Positions 16,795 to 29,570 of a stretch of DNA of 64,000 bases are shown here, piece by piece. Origin of the DNA: [Clostridium] innocuum (GTDB taxonomy: Bacteria; Bacillota_I; Bacilli_A; Erysipelotrichales; Erysipelotrichaceae); NCBI GenBank assembly GCA_012317185.1, contig CP048838.1, positions 3,658,001 through 3,722,000 on the forward strand, in the 5' to 3' direction. Every line of letters starts with the position of its first letter. Within the stretch, counting starts at the first letter, position 1. Below the pieces are notes generated by a model. That model worked only from the letters and a program-made list of their open reading frames with translations. It ran no database searches and was not told where the DNA came from. Made by a program: the position numbers and the translations under genes.

Positions 16795-16822
16795 AAAAAA
16801 AAGCCGAAATCTATCGGCTTTT
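16795..16822 (-). terminator. Terminator of the tRNA-Asp-Asp-Gly cluster
   Basis: On the minus strand AAGCCGA-TAGATT-TCGGCTT is followed by a run of T; it lies about 10 bases after the tRNA-Gly CCA end. Confidence 0.8.
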
Positions 16823-16831
16823 ATCATTCTA

Positions 16832-16905
16832 TGGAGCAGATGAGGGGAATTGAACCCCCGTATCAGCCTTGGCAAGGCTGTGTTCTACCATTGAACTACA
16901 TCTGC
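16832..16905 (-). tRNA. tRNA-Gly (anticodon GCC)
   Basis: Acceptor GCAGATG/CATCTGC, discriminator T and encoded CCA. The anticodon arm CAGCC-TTGCCAA-GGCTG gives GCC. D and T arms are normal. Last gene of a three-tRNA minus-strand cluster. Confidence 0.95.
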
Positions 16906-16910
16906 ATAAC

Positions 16911-16986
16911 TGGCGGTCCAGATGGGACTCGAACCCACGATCTCCTCCGTGACAGGGAGGCATGTTAACCACTACACCACTGGACC
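16911..16986 (-). tRNA. tRNA-Asp (anticodon GTC), copy 1
   Basis: Acceptor GGTCCAG/CTGGACC, discriminator G, encoded CCA. Anticodon arm CCTCC-CTGTCAC-GGAGG gives GTC. It is identical to the copy 31 bases away. Confidence 0.95.
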
Positions 16987-17017
16987 AGCATATTCAAACA
17001 CATTTCAAAGATTTAAA

Positions 17018-17093
17018 TGGCGGTCCAGATGGGACTCGAACCCACGATCTCCTCCGTGACAGGGAGGCATGTTAACCACTACACCACTGGACC
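17018..17093 (-). tRNA. tRNA-Asp (anticodon GTC), copy 2
   Basis: Same sequence as copy 1 over the full 76 bases, including CCA. Tandem duplication within the tRNA cluster; first gene in transcription order. Confidence 0.95.
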
Positions 17094-17263
17094 TTCAGCT
17101 TGTATTATCACAATGCCTGTATATAATACCACGAAACTTCATTCTTGACAAGTAAAAAATGAAAAATTTATTGATTTCTTATCACTTTTTCCTATACCAA
17201 TCATCGTCATCACTTCCTCAGCAATAATGAAAAAGAGATTCCAAAAAGGAACCCCTCATGTAT

Positions 17264-17596
17264 TCATATACTCAGGCTTACCCGAATTGCCCGATTGATC
17301 TTTTCCAGTGTTTTTTCATCCAATGTACAGATCCACTGCCCCAATCTCTTCTTATCTATGGTACGCAGCTGCTCACAGAGGATCATAGAAACATAGCTCA
17401 GTGAATCATCACTAAATATGACGTGTGTGGGAATTGGCGGCTTTGACATCTTTTTTGAAATAGGAGCAACAATAATTGTTTTTGAATAGCGGTTACCTTT
17501 ATCATTCTGCACGACAACAACCGGGCGAACGCCTCCCTGCTCGCTACCGACAACCGGAGAAAGATCTGCATAGTATACATCTCCTCTCCTTATCAT
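17264..17596 (-). CDS. ndoA: MazF/NdoA-type mRNA interferase (toxin)
   Basis: 110 residues beginning MIRRGDVYYADLSPVVGSEQGGVRPVVVVQND, the MazF/PemK fold with the catalytic Arg (GGVRPV) and the later Thr/Ser of the TIIVAPIS strand. It cuts single-stranded mRNA at short motifs. The expected small MazE/NdoAI antitoxin gene is not next to it: the upstream neighbour, whose stop overlaps the start as TAATG, is a 328-residue YdcC/LolA-like protein. In Bacillus the order is ydcC-alr-ndoAI-ndoA, so alr and the antitoxin gene appear to have been lost or moved. Confidence 0.92.
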   Translation of the reverse strand: MIRRGDVYYADLSPVVGSEQGGVRPVVVVQNDKGNRYSKTIIVAPISKKMSKPPIPTHVIFSDDSLSYVSMILCEQLRTIDKKRLGQWICTLDEKTLEKINRAIRVSLSI

Positions 17597-18582
17597 TACT
17601 TCATCACAGCCACCTGCATGCTCATAATCACCTGCATCATTTCCTCCGGGCTCAGGTCATCAGAAAATACAGTGAACTCGACATTATCATACACCGCACT
17701 TAGATGGTTTCCATCGTAGAATCCTACCACATCCAACGCATCCATCATTTCACCGGGCATAATCACAGTCTGCGTCTCCTTTACACTTTCCTTCTTTGTT
17801 TCCACAACCGTAAAATTCTTATCTCCCGTATACTCCAGAACATGCTTCGTCTGTCCGTTCGCATTCATACTGCTGATATTTTCAAGCTTGGCATCATACA
17901 CCATAACCGGATATAAAGGCAAATCGGCAGCCGTTATTGCAGATGTAGCCTTTGACTTTTCCAGAACAGTCGGTGCCTTGAAATAATCATCCTTGATTTT
18001 TGCATTATAATCCGACTTTGTAAACACAATTTTAAGCTCAGATGTATTGTCCTTGTTATAAATCTGCAGCCACTTCAGCTTGGAATCCTTATCAAACATG
18101 ATTTCCTCATGATCGAAGTTTTTATTATTTGGATAAGATACCTTGCTTGTCACAAGATAACCGCCCTTCTCCTCCTTAATCGCTGCATCCTTTCCCTTCA
18201 CAATATCTGAAATTGACTGCAATAGATACGGTTTTGGAGAGTTCATCGGCCAGTCTCCCTCAAACTTGAAAATCTGATTCAGACTTGGTGTTACTACAAA
18301 AACTCCAGCATCATTTCGAAGAATAATCTGTTCCTGATTCAACTCCTTATCCGTCAATGTCACCTTGAAGAAATCCTTATCGGCCTTCTTATAACCGACC
18401 TCCACAGCATATGTCTTCACATCCTCACCCTTCGCAATTTCCATATTGCCTTCCAGGATATAGGAATTCATATCAGACATCTTTTTCTCAAACTGCTTAT
18501 CAAAGGATTTTGGTTTCATTGCGAAGATGAGTGCGATAGCCAGAACGACAATACCAACGCCTGCAATGATTTTTGATTTCAT
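17596..18582 (-). CDS. YdcC/LolA-like exported lipoprotein-carrier-fold protein
   Basis: 328 residues. One N-terminal membrane anchor (about 5-21, IIAGVGIVVLAIALIFAM) without a lipobox Cys, followed by a beta-rich extracellular part resembling LolA (MNSYILEGNMEI, NEQIILRNDAGVFVVTPSLNQIFKFEGDWP). Related proteins are YdcC of Bacillus and GerS-like proteins of clostridia, linked to spore or envelope functions. It overlaps mazF by one base. The pairing with mazF matches the Bacillus neighbourhood in shortened form. Exact role unknown; fold assignment from memory of the family. Confidence 0.7.
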   Translation of the reverse strand: MKSKIIAGVGIVVLAIALIFAMKPKSFDKQFEKKMSDMNSYILEGNMEIAKGEDVKTYAVEVGYKKADKDFFKVTLTDKELNQEQIILRNDAGVFVVTPSLNQIFKFEGDWPMNSPKPYLLQSISDIVKGKDAAIKEEKGGYLVTSKVSYPNNKNFDHEEIMFDKDSKLKWLQIYNKDNTSELKIVFTKSDYNAKIKDDYFKAPTVLEKSKATSAITAADLPLYPVMVYDAKLENISSMNANGQTKHVLEYTGDKNFTVVETKKESVKETQTVIMPGEMMDALDVVGFYDGNHLSAVYDNVEFTVFSDDLSPEEMMQVIMSMQVAVMK

Positions 18583-18678
18583 ATTAAATCTCCCTCCTGC
18601 TCACCCTACTTTATGCCAGGATTTCCGGAATCATTCATAATTGAAGAATATTTTCATAAAGTAGAACAGGTGAAGAAA

Positions 18679-18870
18679 ATGAAAAAAACACAAAAAATAT
18701 GTCTCATTATTACGATTCTATTCTGTCTGAACTATGCTTTATCCATGCTCTTGGGCTTTCACTATCTGACACAGCTGATAACCTCGATTCCATGGCTGGA
18801 AAAACTGATTGCGTTTGTAATCGGTGTATGTGCCTTTATTGACATTCTCACATTCCGTCCTGAAGAATAA
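18679..18870 (+). CDS. Small membrane protein, DUF378-like
   Basis: 63 residues from MKKTQKICLI with two hydrophobic helices (about 5-25 and 42-58) joined by a short loop, as in DUF378/YuzA proteins. The ATG follows CAGGTGAAGAAA. A longer in-frame reading from 18613 has no good ribosome site. It is divergent from the YdcC-like gene. Function unknown. Confidence 0.55.
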   Translation: MKKTQKICLIITILFCLNYALSMLLGFHYLTQLITSIPWLEKLIAFVIGVCAFIDILTFRPEE

Positions 18871-18986
18871 AATCGCATCAATTAGCCATCCCTTCAAAGG
18901 AATGCAAATGCTCTCGCAAATCAAAAATCAGACAAGCTTAAAGACTCTATGTAATACAGATTTAGATTAAAAAAACGATACAAAAA

Positions 18987-19020
18987 TAAAAAGCTCCGAT
19001 TACAGCTTCGGAACTTTTCA
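18987..19020 (-). terminator. Terminator of the femX-tsa operon
   Basis: On the minus strand AAAAGTTCCGA pairs with TCGGAGCTTTT (one G-T pair) and is followed by T-rich sequence, just after the tsaD stop. Confidence 0.75.
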
Positions 19021-19026
19021 GTAATT

Positions 19027-20058
19027 CTATGCATGACTCTGTGCAGCTTCTTCTAGTTCAATCCCGGGATCCGCTGTCAGATCAAAATCTCCGCGCACAC
19101 CATGCGTGTACGCAATATATCCTGCAACGGCAATCATTGCCGCATTATCTGTACAGCAGGACAATGGAGGAATAATGAATTCAATATCCTTATATTTCTC
19201 AGCAAGACCCTTTTCCACCTTTTCACGCAGACAGGAATTTGCGGCAACACCACCTGCAAGCACCATCTGAGCAGGATGATATTTTTGCAATGCATACTCC
19301 GCACGCTCCAGCAGGGCGCCAAACGCGGTTTCCTGATAGGATGCAGCCAAATCAGCGGCAGTAAAGGTTTCATTTTTCCGCTTACAGCGATCAATGAACT
19401 GCAATACACTGCTCTTCAGGCCACTAAAGGAAAAATCCATTGGATTCTCTGTTTTCGGTCTTGCCAGCTTATACATTGGCTTGCCTTCCTTAGCAATTTT
19501 ATCCACATAAACACCACCTGGATACGGCAGTCCCAGCACTCGTCCTACCTTATCTCCAGCTTCACCAATAGCATCATCCTGTGTAGTGCCAAGGATTTCA
19601 AAGCTCCACTCATCCTTCATATAAACCAGCTCCGTATGTCCACCGGATACCACTAGTGCCAGCAATGGAAATTTCAAATCCGTAATCAGCCGATTTGCAT
19701 ATATATGACCGGCAATATGATGCACCGGTACCAATGGCTTATGAAAAGCCCATGCAAGCGTCTTAGCCGCCTGCACACCGATATGCAGACAGCCTACCAG
19801 ACCCGGTCCCTGCGTAACAGCAACCGCATCAATGTCTTCCATCACGACATTCGCTTTATGCAATGCCTCCTCGATAACCATAGATATGTTTTCCACATGA
19901 ATTCTGCTTGCAACCTCTGGAATAACACCACCAAATTCCTTATGTACATCAATCTGTGTTGCAACGACATTGGACAAAATCTCTTTTCCATCCGCTACAA
20001 CCGCCACAGCTGTTTCATCACAACTGGATTCCACAGCCAGTATGAGCGTCTGTTTCAT
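19027..20058 (-). CDS. tsaD: tRNA N6-threonylcarbamoyladenosine transferase
   Basis: 343 residues, normal for TsaD. ESSCDETAVAVV marks the N-terminal ASKHA fold, VPHHIAGHIYAN carries metal ligands His114 and His118, and VLAGGVAANSCLR and CCTDNAAMIA close the site. With TsaB and TsaE it transfers threonylcarbamoyl from TC-AMP to A37 of ANN-reading tRNAs. The ATG overlaps the rimI stop (ATGA). Last gene of the operon. Confidence 0.96.
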   Translation of the reverse strand: MKQTLILAVESSCDETAVAVVADGKEILSNVVATQIDVHKEFGGVIPEVASRIHVENISMVIEEALHKANVVMEDIDAVAVTQGPGLVGCLHIGVQAAKTLAWAFHKPLVPVHHIAGHIYANRLITDLKFPLLALVVSGGHTELVYMKDEWSFEILGTTQDDAIGEAGDKVGRVLGLPYPGGVYVDKIAKEGKPMYKLARPKTENPMDFSFSGLKSSVLQFIDRCKRKNETFTAADLAASYQETAFGALLERAEYALQKYHPAQMVLAGGVAANSCLREKVEKGLAEKYKDIEFIIPPLSCCTDNAAMIAVAGYIAYTHGVRGDFDLTADPGIELEEAAQSHA

Positions 20059-20504
20059 ACCAAATTACCTCCCAGGGCTTTGCACATCACAATGGCGTCT
20101 TCACCATTATCATTGTAATACCCTTTACGTATATTCACCTTCATAAACTCATAGGAATCATAAAGACAGCGCGCTGCTTCATTCGATGGACGCACCTCCA
20201 GCATGATTGTTTCACACTGTTCCTGCTCTGCCGATACAATCATAAAATCCATCAGACTGCGGCTATACCCTCTTCTCTGAAAAGAAGGATGTACAGCAAT
20301 ATTCGCCAGCTGACAGCACTCAAATGTTATCCAGAAATCAATGAAGCCAGCAATCTTTTGATTCTCTTCCAATACATAAAAATGACCAAATTCATTCTCA
20401 TGCAGCTCGTAAAGAAACATTTCCTTTGTCCAGCGACTGCTGAAGCAAATCTCCTCGATCTGCATGATGTACTCCAGATCCCTGTCTGCAGCCCTGCGGA
20501 TCAT
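20055..20504 (-). CDS. rimI: Ribosomal-protein-alanine N-acetyltransferase-like GNAT protein
   Basis: 149 residues with the GNAT core: NIAVHPSFQRRGYSRSLMDFMI is the acetyl-CoA loop (R/Q-x-x-G-x-G/A variant) and EVRPSNEAARCLYDSYEF the C-terminal strand-helix. RimI acetylates the N-terminus of S18 and other proteins. Its place between tsaB and tsaD, with 4-base overlaps on both sides, is the conserved Firmicute arrangement. Confidence 0.92.
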   Translation of the reverse strand: MIRRAADRDLEYIMQIEEICFSSRWTKEMFLYELHENEFGHFYVLEENQKIAGFIDFWITFECCQLANIAVHPSFQRRGYSRSLMDFMIVSAEQEQCETIMLEVRPSNEAARCLYDSYEFMKVNIRKGYYNDNGEDAIVMCKALGGNLV

Positions 20505-21106
20505 GGCTTTACCTTATATGCATCCGACTCCTTTAAATAACGCGGAGTTAATGTATGTACATTCTCAATCTTTCTATAAAATGGACGCAATGCGATGAAG
20601 TTTTCAAGAAACTTTGGTTCCTCCGCCTTCAGATCAATCAGCTCACAGTCTCCAAATAGCTGATAATCCGCTTGATTCAGAAGCAAACGAATTTCATCCA
20701 GTGTCAGAATCTGTTCCTCTTCAACAAATTTACCACCCTGTAAAGCTCCTGTATAAGCACGCTGACTTCTTGCATCCAGCATGACAAATGCACGCTCATG
20801 AACTCCTGCATAAAGCTGCAGAGTGGAAACAGCGTATAGCGGTATATGCTTTCTGGTACATAAAACCTTCGCAACGCACATTGCTATCCGCACACCTGTA
20901 TAGCTTCCCGGTCCGTCTGTAATCACAACTTCATCCACATCATCACTATCCCAGCCGGCTTCCTTCATCAGGCGCATCAGCTCCGGAAATATGGTCTCCG
21001 ATTGTCTCTTCCATGATAAATTAGCAGTGCCGCATATCATACGATCATTTTCATACAGACCGATAACCAGATACTTGTGCGCACTGTCCAAGCATAATGT
21101 TTTCAT
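20501..21106 (-). CDS. tsaB: tRNA threonylcarbamoyladenosine biosynthesis protein TsaB
   Basis: 201 residues. The N-terminal ASKHA half has DSAHKYLVIGLYEN and the hallmark ITDGPGSYTGVRIAM. It is the non-catalytic partner that dimerises with TsaD. Its ATG shares one base with the tsaE stop (TAATG) and its end overlaps rimI. Confidence 0.94.
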   Translation of the reverse strand: MKTLCLDSAHKYLVIGLYENDRMICGTANLSWKRQSETIFPELMRLMKEAGWDSDDVDEVVITDGPGSYTGVRIAMCVAKVLCTRKHIPLYAVSTLQLYAGVHERAFVMLDARSQRAYTGALQGGKFVEEEQILTLDEIRLLLNQADYQLFGDCELIDLKAEEPKFLENFIALRPFYRKIENVHTLTPRYLKESDAYKVKP

Positions 21107-21558
21107 TATAACGCCTCCACAATTTTTTCATACACTTCGCCTTTCGGATCAAATGTAAACATTCGTTTTTCATCTTCCCCCTCTACTCTGGTAATATCGA
21201 TGTGTAATCGCTCCTCTGGAAGCTGACTTTCAATAAAATGCGGCCATTCAATCACACATACACCATCATCCTCAAAATACTCCTCAAATCCGAGATCCTG
21301 AGTGATTCCCTCCAGCCGATAGGCATCAATATGGTAAACCGGCATGGAAGTACCCTGATATATTTTTAAAATGGTGAAGGTAGGCGAATTGATTGTTTTT
21401 TTAACACCAAGCCCCTTACCGAGATATTTTGTAAATGTTGTCTTACCGGCTCCCAGATCACCGCTTAATGTAATCAGCATTCCCGGTTTTATAAGAGAAG
21501 CTAATTTCAATCCAAGTTCTCCGGTTTCCTCCAGCGAACAGACAGGTATTTGTTTCAT
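21106..21558 (-). CDS. tsaE: tRNA threonylcarbamoyladenosine biosynthesis ATPase TsaE
   Basis: 150 residues from the ATG after GAGGTGAGAACG; a GTG three codons earlier lies within the ribosome site. Walker A is SGDLGAGKT (32-40), followed by the conserved INSPTFTILKIY and YHIDAYRL. TsaE is the ATPase that recycles the TsaB-TsaD complex. First of four tightly overlapping tsa/rimI genes, 12 bases after the second FemX-like gene. Confidence 0.95.
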   Translation of the reverse strand: MKQIPVCSLEETGELGLKLASLIKPGMLITLSGDLGAGKTTFTKYLGKGLGVKKTINSPTFTILKIYQGTSMPVYHIDAYRLEGITQDLGFEEYFEDDGVCVIEWPHFIESQLPEERLHIDITRVEGEDEKRMFTFDPKGEVYEKIVEAL

Positions 21559-21570
21559 CGTTCTCACCTC

Positions 21571-22791
21571 TTATTTCTTCTGCAGTGCTTTCTTCCTCTG
21601 CTTCATTGCCCATTGCGATAGAGCATACAGTGATTTGTAAACAGGTAAATCAAACTCTCCGATAAATTCATTAATCGTAGGATTATAATTAGCCTTGAAT
21701 TTGGTAAGACCGCCTTTCAAGCTGCCTTCGATCCCTCCCATATTACTCCAGCGACAGCCCTTTTCAAAGCTCCATGTCATGCAGCTGTAAAAGCTGGCAT
21801 AAGGCGCCATATAACGCTTATAGCGCTCGTCCATTCCTGCATACAGTATTTCTGCAGTCGGTCCGAATTTTACACATAACGCTCCGGAAACAACCGCGAT
21901 ATCTCCATCACGCTCCAGATTCTCATGCAGCTCCTTTACCTCGCGACTAAGAGAGGCGTGAAGCTCTTCCAGTGTAAAGCGTTTTTTCTTCGCATTATCC
22001 GGACATTTTGCCAAATCTCTTTCATTCTGCTCATATCGCTGCTTTGTATCCTCATACAGCTTGCGAAGCGGCAGCTTGGCCAGAAAGATGACGGCATCCT
22101 CACCGTAGATTTCCATAAGACGCTGAAAATATTCCTGATCCCGCAGATGAATATTTTTACGCTCCTCCGTACAATGCATAACCCTTGCAAAATCCTCTAC
22201 ACCATCCATATGATAAGGCAAAACCTCAATCATTTTCTTCTGAACCGTCTGTAATGCTTTCTTACAGCCTTTGGACAAGGTAGCTTTAAAGTCATCACAG
22301 GCGTAAACATTAGCGTGATAACGCGGTTGAATGGTATCATCAATATGCTTTGTGAATCCCTTAAATACAGCCCCCTGATCCTGCAGCATCTGTATCATAG
22401 CATCGATATGCTCATAATGGTTCTCATTTGCTTCTTTTATTGGATAATCGTTACAGTGAACAGCCGGATCAAAGGTAATAAACAGGCATCTGTACTTCCT
22501 TGCATAGCGCTTCAGCTCTTTCATGAGAAATGCTACAAGCGCAGTATCCGAAAAATCCAAAACCGGTCCACGTGGAATATAAAACATACTGAATCCCAGT
22601 GGCAATGGCTTGATGAGAATCATGCAGCTTGCTACCAGCTGATTTTGATATTTTACACCTACAATTGTGTGCTTCCAGTTTTCCTTTACAAGGCCCCAGC
22701 TGCTGGATTGCAGAAGATTGCATAATTCATGTTTGCTTACAAACGCATCATGCTCCTTTGCATCGACTTGTTCTATAAATTGATATTGCAT
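21571..22791 (-). CDS. FemX/MurM-type peptidoglycan bridge aminoacyltransferase, copy 2
   Basis: 406 residues with two GNAT-like halves and, between about 250 and 290, a charged coiled-coil arm (LRKLYEDTKQRYEQNERDLAK...SLSREVKELHENLERD) typical of FemA/FemX. FYIPRGPVLDF and YASFYSCMTWSFEKGCRWSNMGGIEGSLKGGLTKFK are the conserved family segments. These enzymes add amino acids from aminoacyl-tRNA to the lysine of lipid II. It follows a paralog at 22807, so the two probably add different or successive residues. Which amino acid cannot be told. GGAGG lies four bases before the ATG. Confidence 0.88.
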   Translation of the reverse strand: MQYQFIEQVDAKEHDAFVSKHELCNLLQSSSWGLVKENWKHTIVGVKYQNQLVASCMILIKPLPLGFSMFYIPRGPVLDFSDTALVAFLMKELKRYARKYRCLFITFDPAVHCNDYPIKEANENHYEHIDAMIQMLQDQGAVFKGFTKHIDDTIQPRYHANVYACDDFKATLSKGCKKALQTVQKKMIEVLPYHMDGVEDFARVMHCTEERKNIHLRDQEYFQRLMEIYGEDAVIFLAKLPLRKLYEDTKQRYEQNERDLAKCPDNAKKKRFTLEELHASLSREVKELHENLERDGDIAVVSGALCVKFGPTAEILYAGMDERYKRYMAPYASFYSCMTWSFEKGCRWSNMGGIEGSLKGGLTKFKANYNPTINEFIGEFDLPVYKSLYALSQWAMKQRKKALQKK

Positions 22792-22806
22792 ACTACCTCC
22801 ATAGAA

Positions 22807-24054
22807 CTATTTGTTCTTTAATTTCTTATAAAGTGCATACGGCCCCTTTTGGATTGGCAGAATAAAATCACCAACCAGCTCTTCCACGACACCGTGAAAG
22901 CCTTTTTTAAACTCATAAACCCCATAATCCTGCGCATTCTTATCAAAATCGCCGGATAAGCCATAGAAATTATATTTGCAAATTCCATGCTTCAGAGCAT
23001 ATTGCAGCATATGCCACTGAATTGCATACGGCGCATTATATTTCTTAAAGGTATCATATGCGGCGCTGTAAAGGTAGACAAGCTCATCTTGCGACTGAAT
23101 AAAAAACGACGTAGCCATCGGTATACAGGCTCCATGCTCCTGCTCCAAGGTATCCGCATCCTTATATTTCTTTTCATTCAATGCCAATGCTTCATCCACT
23201 ACCCTTTTCTTCTTGATAAATTTCTTACTGTTCGGCAGTTCTTCAAGCTTGGCGAGTATCTCTGCATGCTCAATTTCCAGCTCCTGCTTTTCCAAATCCA
23301 GCTTTCTACGGAAATCATTTAAATCGAGATATGCCAAAAGTAGCTTCGCATCCTCACCATAAGCAATCATTTGATTTCGATAGAATTCCGGCTCACGCTC
23401 CGCAAATTCACAGCGCTGTGAGGTATGATGCATCATATCAAGAAAGATGTCCAGTTCATCGATAGACAATTCCCGCACCTGTATTCCCTGCTTTAAGGTT
23501 TTATTCACAGACCAGCGTGTCTGTTGATGCATTTCCTTTAGGAGCGTATTCTCATCCTTGCCATCCAGGTATAAGGCAAACATCCAGCGAATCTCTGAAA
23601 TCACCTGAAAATCCTTGGTAAAGCCCTGATGCTCATATCCTGAAGCAATCATATTGTCCACTACATAGGAATGATCAAAGCCATTTTCCACCAGCTCACC
23701 ATCGATATCGCGCTCTTTATATAATACATTTGGATCAACAACTAAATATAAGCCCTTTTTTTTCTTCAAATATGCGGCTAGCTCCTTCGTAAAAAAACGC
23801 AAAAGCTCCACGTTATGATAATCCATTAGAAATCCGCGTTGCGCATAGTAAAACCGGTACAGCTTCATTACCGGTATGGATGTTAATGGAGTTGCACAGA
23901 TAACTTTATCCTGCTCCTTTACTCCAACGTACTCAACATCCCAATGATTGATTTTTTTTAAATCCATCGCCTTCAGCGAGTTCATAAAATCCCGATAGGG
24001 ATGCTGATTCCGGAATGCTTCATATTCCTGAGGTGTCAACGTTGTAAACTCCAA
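22807..24054 (-). CDS. FemX/MurM-type peptidoglycan bridge aminoacyltransferase, copy 1
   Basis: About 415 residues. A TTG start is chosen because AAGGAGGACGAAAT lies directly upstream; the first in-frame ATG, 14 codons earlier at 24096, has no ribosome site. The family segments are FYYAQRGFLMDY and KYNAPYAIQWHMLQYALKHGICKYNFYGLSGDF, with a central coiled-coil arm (about 250-300). Paralog of the next gene (similar architecture, weak overall identity by eye). It acts in the cytosol on lipid II using aminoacyl-tRNA. First gene of an operon that continues into tsaE-tsaB-rimI-tsaD. Confidence 0.86.
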   Translation of the reverse strand: MEFTTLTPQEYEAFRNQHPYRDFMNSLKAMDLKKINHWDVEYVGVKEQDKVICATPLTSIPVMKLYRFYYAQRGFLMDYHNVELLRFFTKELAAYLKKKKGLYLVVDPNVLYKERDIDGELVENGFDHSYVVDNMIASGYEHQGFTKDFQVISEIRWMFALYLDGKDENTLLKEMHQQTRWSVNKTLKQGIQVRELSIDELDIFLDMMHHTSQRCEFAEREPEFYRNQMIAYGEDAKLLLAYLDLNDFRRKLDLEKQELEIEHAEILAKLEELPNSKKFIKKKRVVDEALALNEKKYKDADTLEQEHGACIPMATSFFIQSQDELVYLYSAAYDTFKKYNAPYAIQWHMLQYALKHGICKYNFYGLSGDFDKNAQDYGVYEFKKGFHGVVEELVGDFILPIQKGPYALYKKLKNK

Positions 24055-24135
24055 AATTTCGTCCTCCTTTTCAAATCTATCATAATCAGTATGCATAATC
24101 TGTATGCTCTTTGCTCATATCGTCAAAACAGTATT

Positions 24136-24144
24136 ATTATACCA
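24136..24144 (-). promoter_or_regulatory. Extended -10 promoter of the femX-tsa operon
   Basis: On the minus strand TGGTATAAT is a perfect -10 hexamer with the TG extension, about 80 bases before the chosen TTG start. No good -35 is seen. Confidence 0.5.
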
Positions 24145-24432
24145 CGTTTGTTGATGATTTTTTTAATTAAGGGCGAAAATTAAGAGATCTTTTCTGTTTT
24201 ATAAAAAAAGCACATATAATCGTCTGTGAAAGTAATAAAATGGATCCATAGAGCATGCCTTCTATTTTCACAACCATAGATAACCAGCTGTCTTATTCTT
24301 ACTATACACGAATACAATACACATATAGAGTCACACCTCAACTGCTTATAAGAATGAAATTTTACAGGGTGTTAATGAAGGATACAGATTCATAAAATTA
24401 TATTTACTATATGTATTATTATGAATCTATGC
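24145..24432. other. Non-coding stretch between femX and rRNA operon
   Basis: AT-rich with no gene on either strand that I can support; it separates the rRNA terminator from the promoter of the femX-tsa operon. Confidence 0.5.
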
Positions 24433-24460
24433 AAAAAAAAGACCCATCGAATGATGAGTC
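24433..24460 (-). terminator. Terminator of the rRNA operon
   Basis: On the minus strand GACTCATC-ATTC-GATGGGTC (8-bp stem with one T-G pair) is followed by eight T, immediately after the 5S gene. Confidence 0.85.
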
Positions 24461-24464
24461 AGAT

Positions 24465-24580
24465 TACCTGGCAGCGTGCTATCTTCACTGGAGCCAGTCC
24501 AGATATTGTCGCCGCTGATATGCTTAACTTCTGTGTTCGGGATGAGAACAGGTGTGTCCACATCGCTATCGCCACCAGAT
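24465..24580 (-). rRNA. rrf: 5S ribosomal RNA
   Basis: Minus-strand sequence begins ATCTGGTGGCGATAGCGA and contains the conserved CCCGAACACAGAAGTTAAG loop, ending CGCTGCCAGGTA. About 116 bases. Third gene of the rRNA operon; ends estimated from the terminal stem. Confidence 0.93.
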
Positions 24581-24650
24581 CACTTTGAGGTCGTCCCCTC
24601 AAAACTGAATAACAGTTGACAGTTTCTTTTGTACCACTTGGTACGTGTGA

Positions 24651-27554
<2,904 letters not shown>

Positions 27555-27785
27555 CATTAAGTTCAAAGCGTTCATTTCTTTGCTTAGGTTTTTGCTTGAG
27601 TTTTTCTGTTTTGTTTAACTTTCTACTCGTGAATATCTATGTTTGTTTACAACTTTCGTTATAGACCTTCATATGTCTTCTGTTATTCAGTTTTCAAAGA
27701 TCGACTTCTTTTTTCGTTTGGAAGATCAGTCTTCCAAAACTGAACAGGAAATGTTCGATAACTCTTCTTTTGTACTTTCTCCTTA
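27555..27785 (-). other. 16S-23S spacer without tRNA, with processing stems
   Basis: About 230 bases with no tRNA gene. TTTGGAAGA/TCTTCCAAA (27717-27738) is a perfect 9-bp hairpin, and TTCAGTTTTCAAAG (27686-27699) recurs upstream of 16S at 29421-29434, with a reverse-oriented relative (CCAAAACTGAACAGG) near 27734-27748. These look like the stems where RNase III releases 16S and 23S precursors, plus antitermination boxes. Confidence 0.7.
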
Positions 27786-29330
<1,545 letters not shown>

Positions 29331-29420
29331 ATTTAGCTCTAACGCATGACTTGCGTTTGAATTTCATTTTAGTTATCGTTATTCCGAGAATATTGTTTCT
29401 CAAATAATTGACGTTTCCTG

Positions 29421-29434
29421 TTCAGTTTTCAAAG
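29421..29434. repeat. rRNA leader repeat shared with the 16S-23S spacer
   Basis: TTCAGTTTTCAAAG occurs here, between the rRNA promoter and 16S, and again at 27686-27699 in the spacer. The duplicated box fits an antitermination or processing element of the rRNA transcript. Confidence 0.55.
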
Positions 29435-29481
29435 ACCGAAATTTCTATTTCGTTTGCCGCTGTACTCATCAGCGCTCGTAT

Positions 29482-29510
29482 ATAATACAACACATATCCC
29501 TGTGTGTCAA
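29482..29510 (-). promoter_or_regulatory. rRNA operon promoter
   Basis: On the minus strand a consensus -35 TTGACA (29505-29510) and TATTAT -10 (29482-29487) are separated by exactly 17 bases, about 150 bases before 16S. A single promoter is seen. Confidence 0.85.
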
Positions 29511-29570
29511 CAGCTTTTTTTATTTTTTTAACTTTTTTATCATATTTCTTTCATATACCGCATAGAAGCC

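Noticed and set aside
16557..16968. Plus-strand frames running through the GC-richer patch and across the tRNA-Gly/tRNA-Asp genes
   Set aside because: They cross tRNA genes or hairpins and lack ribosome sites; the tRNA folds explain the sequence.
24054..24096. ATG at 24096 as the FemX start
   Set aside because: No ribosome site precedes it, whereas AAGGAGG lies seven bases before the downstream TTG.
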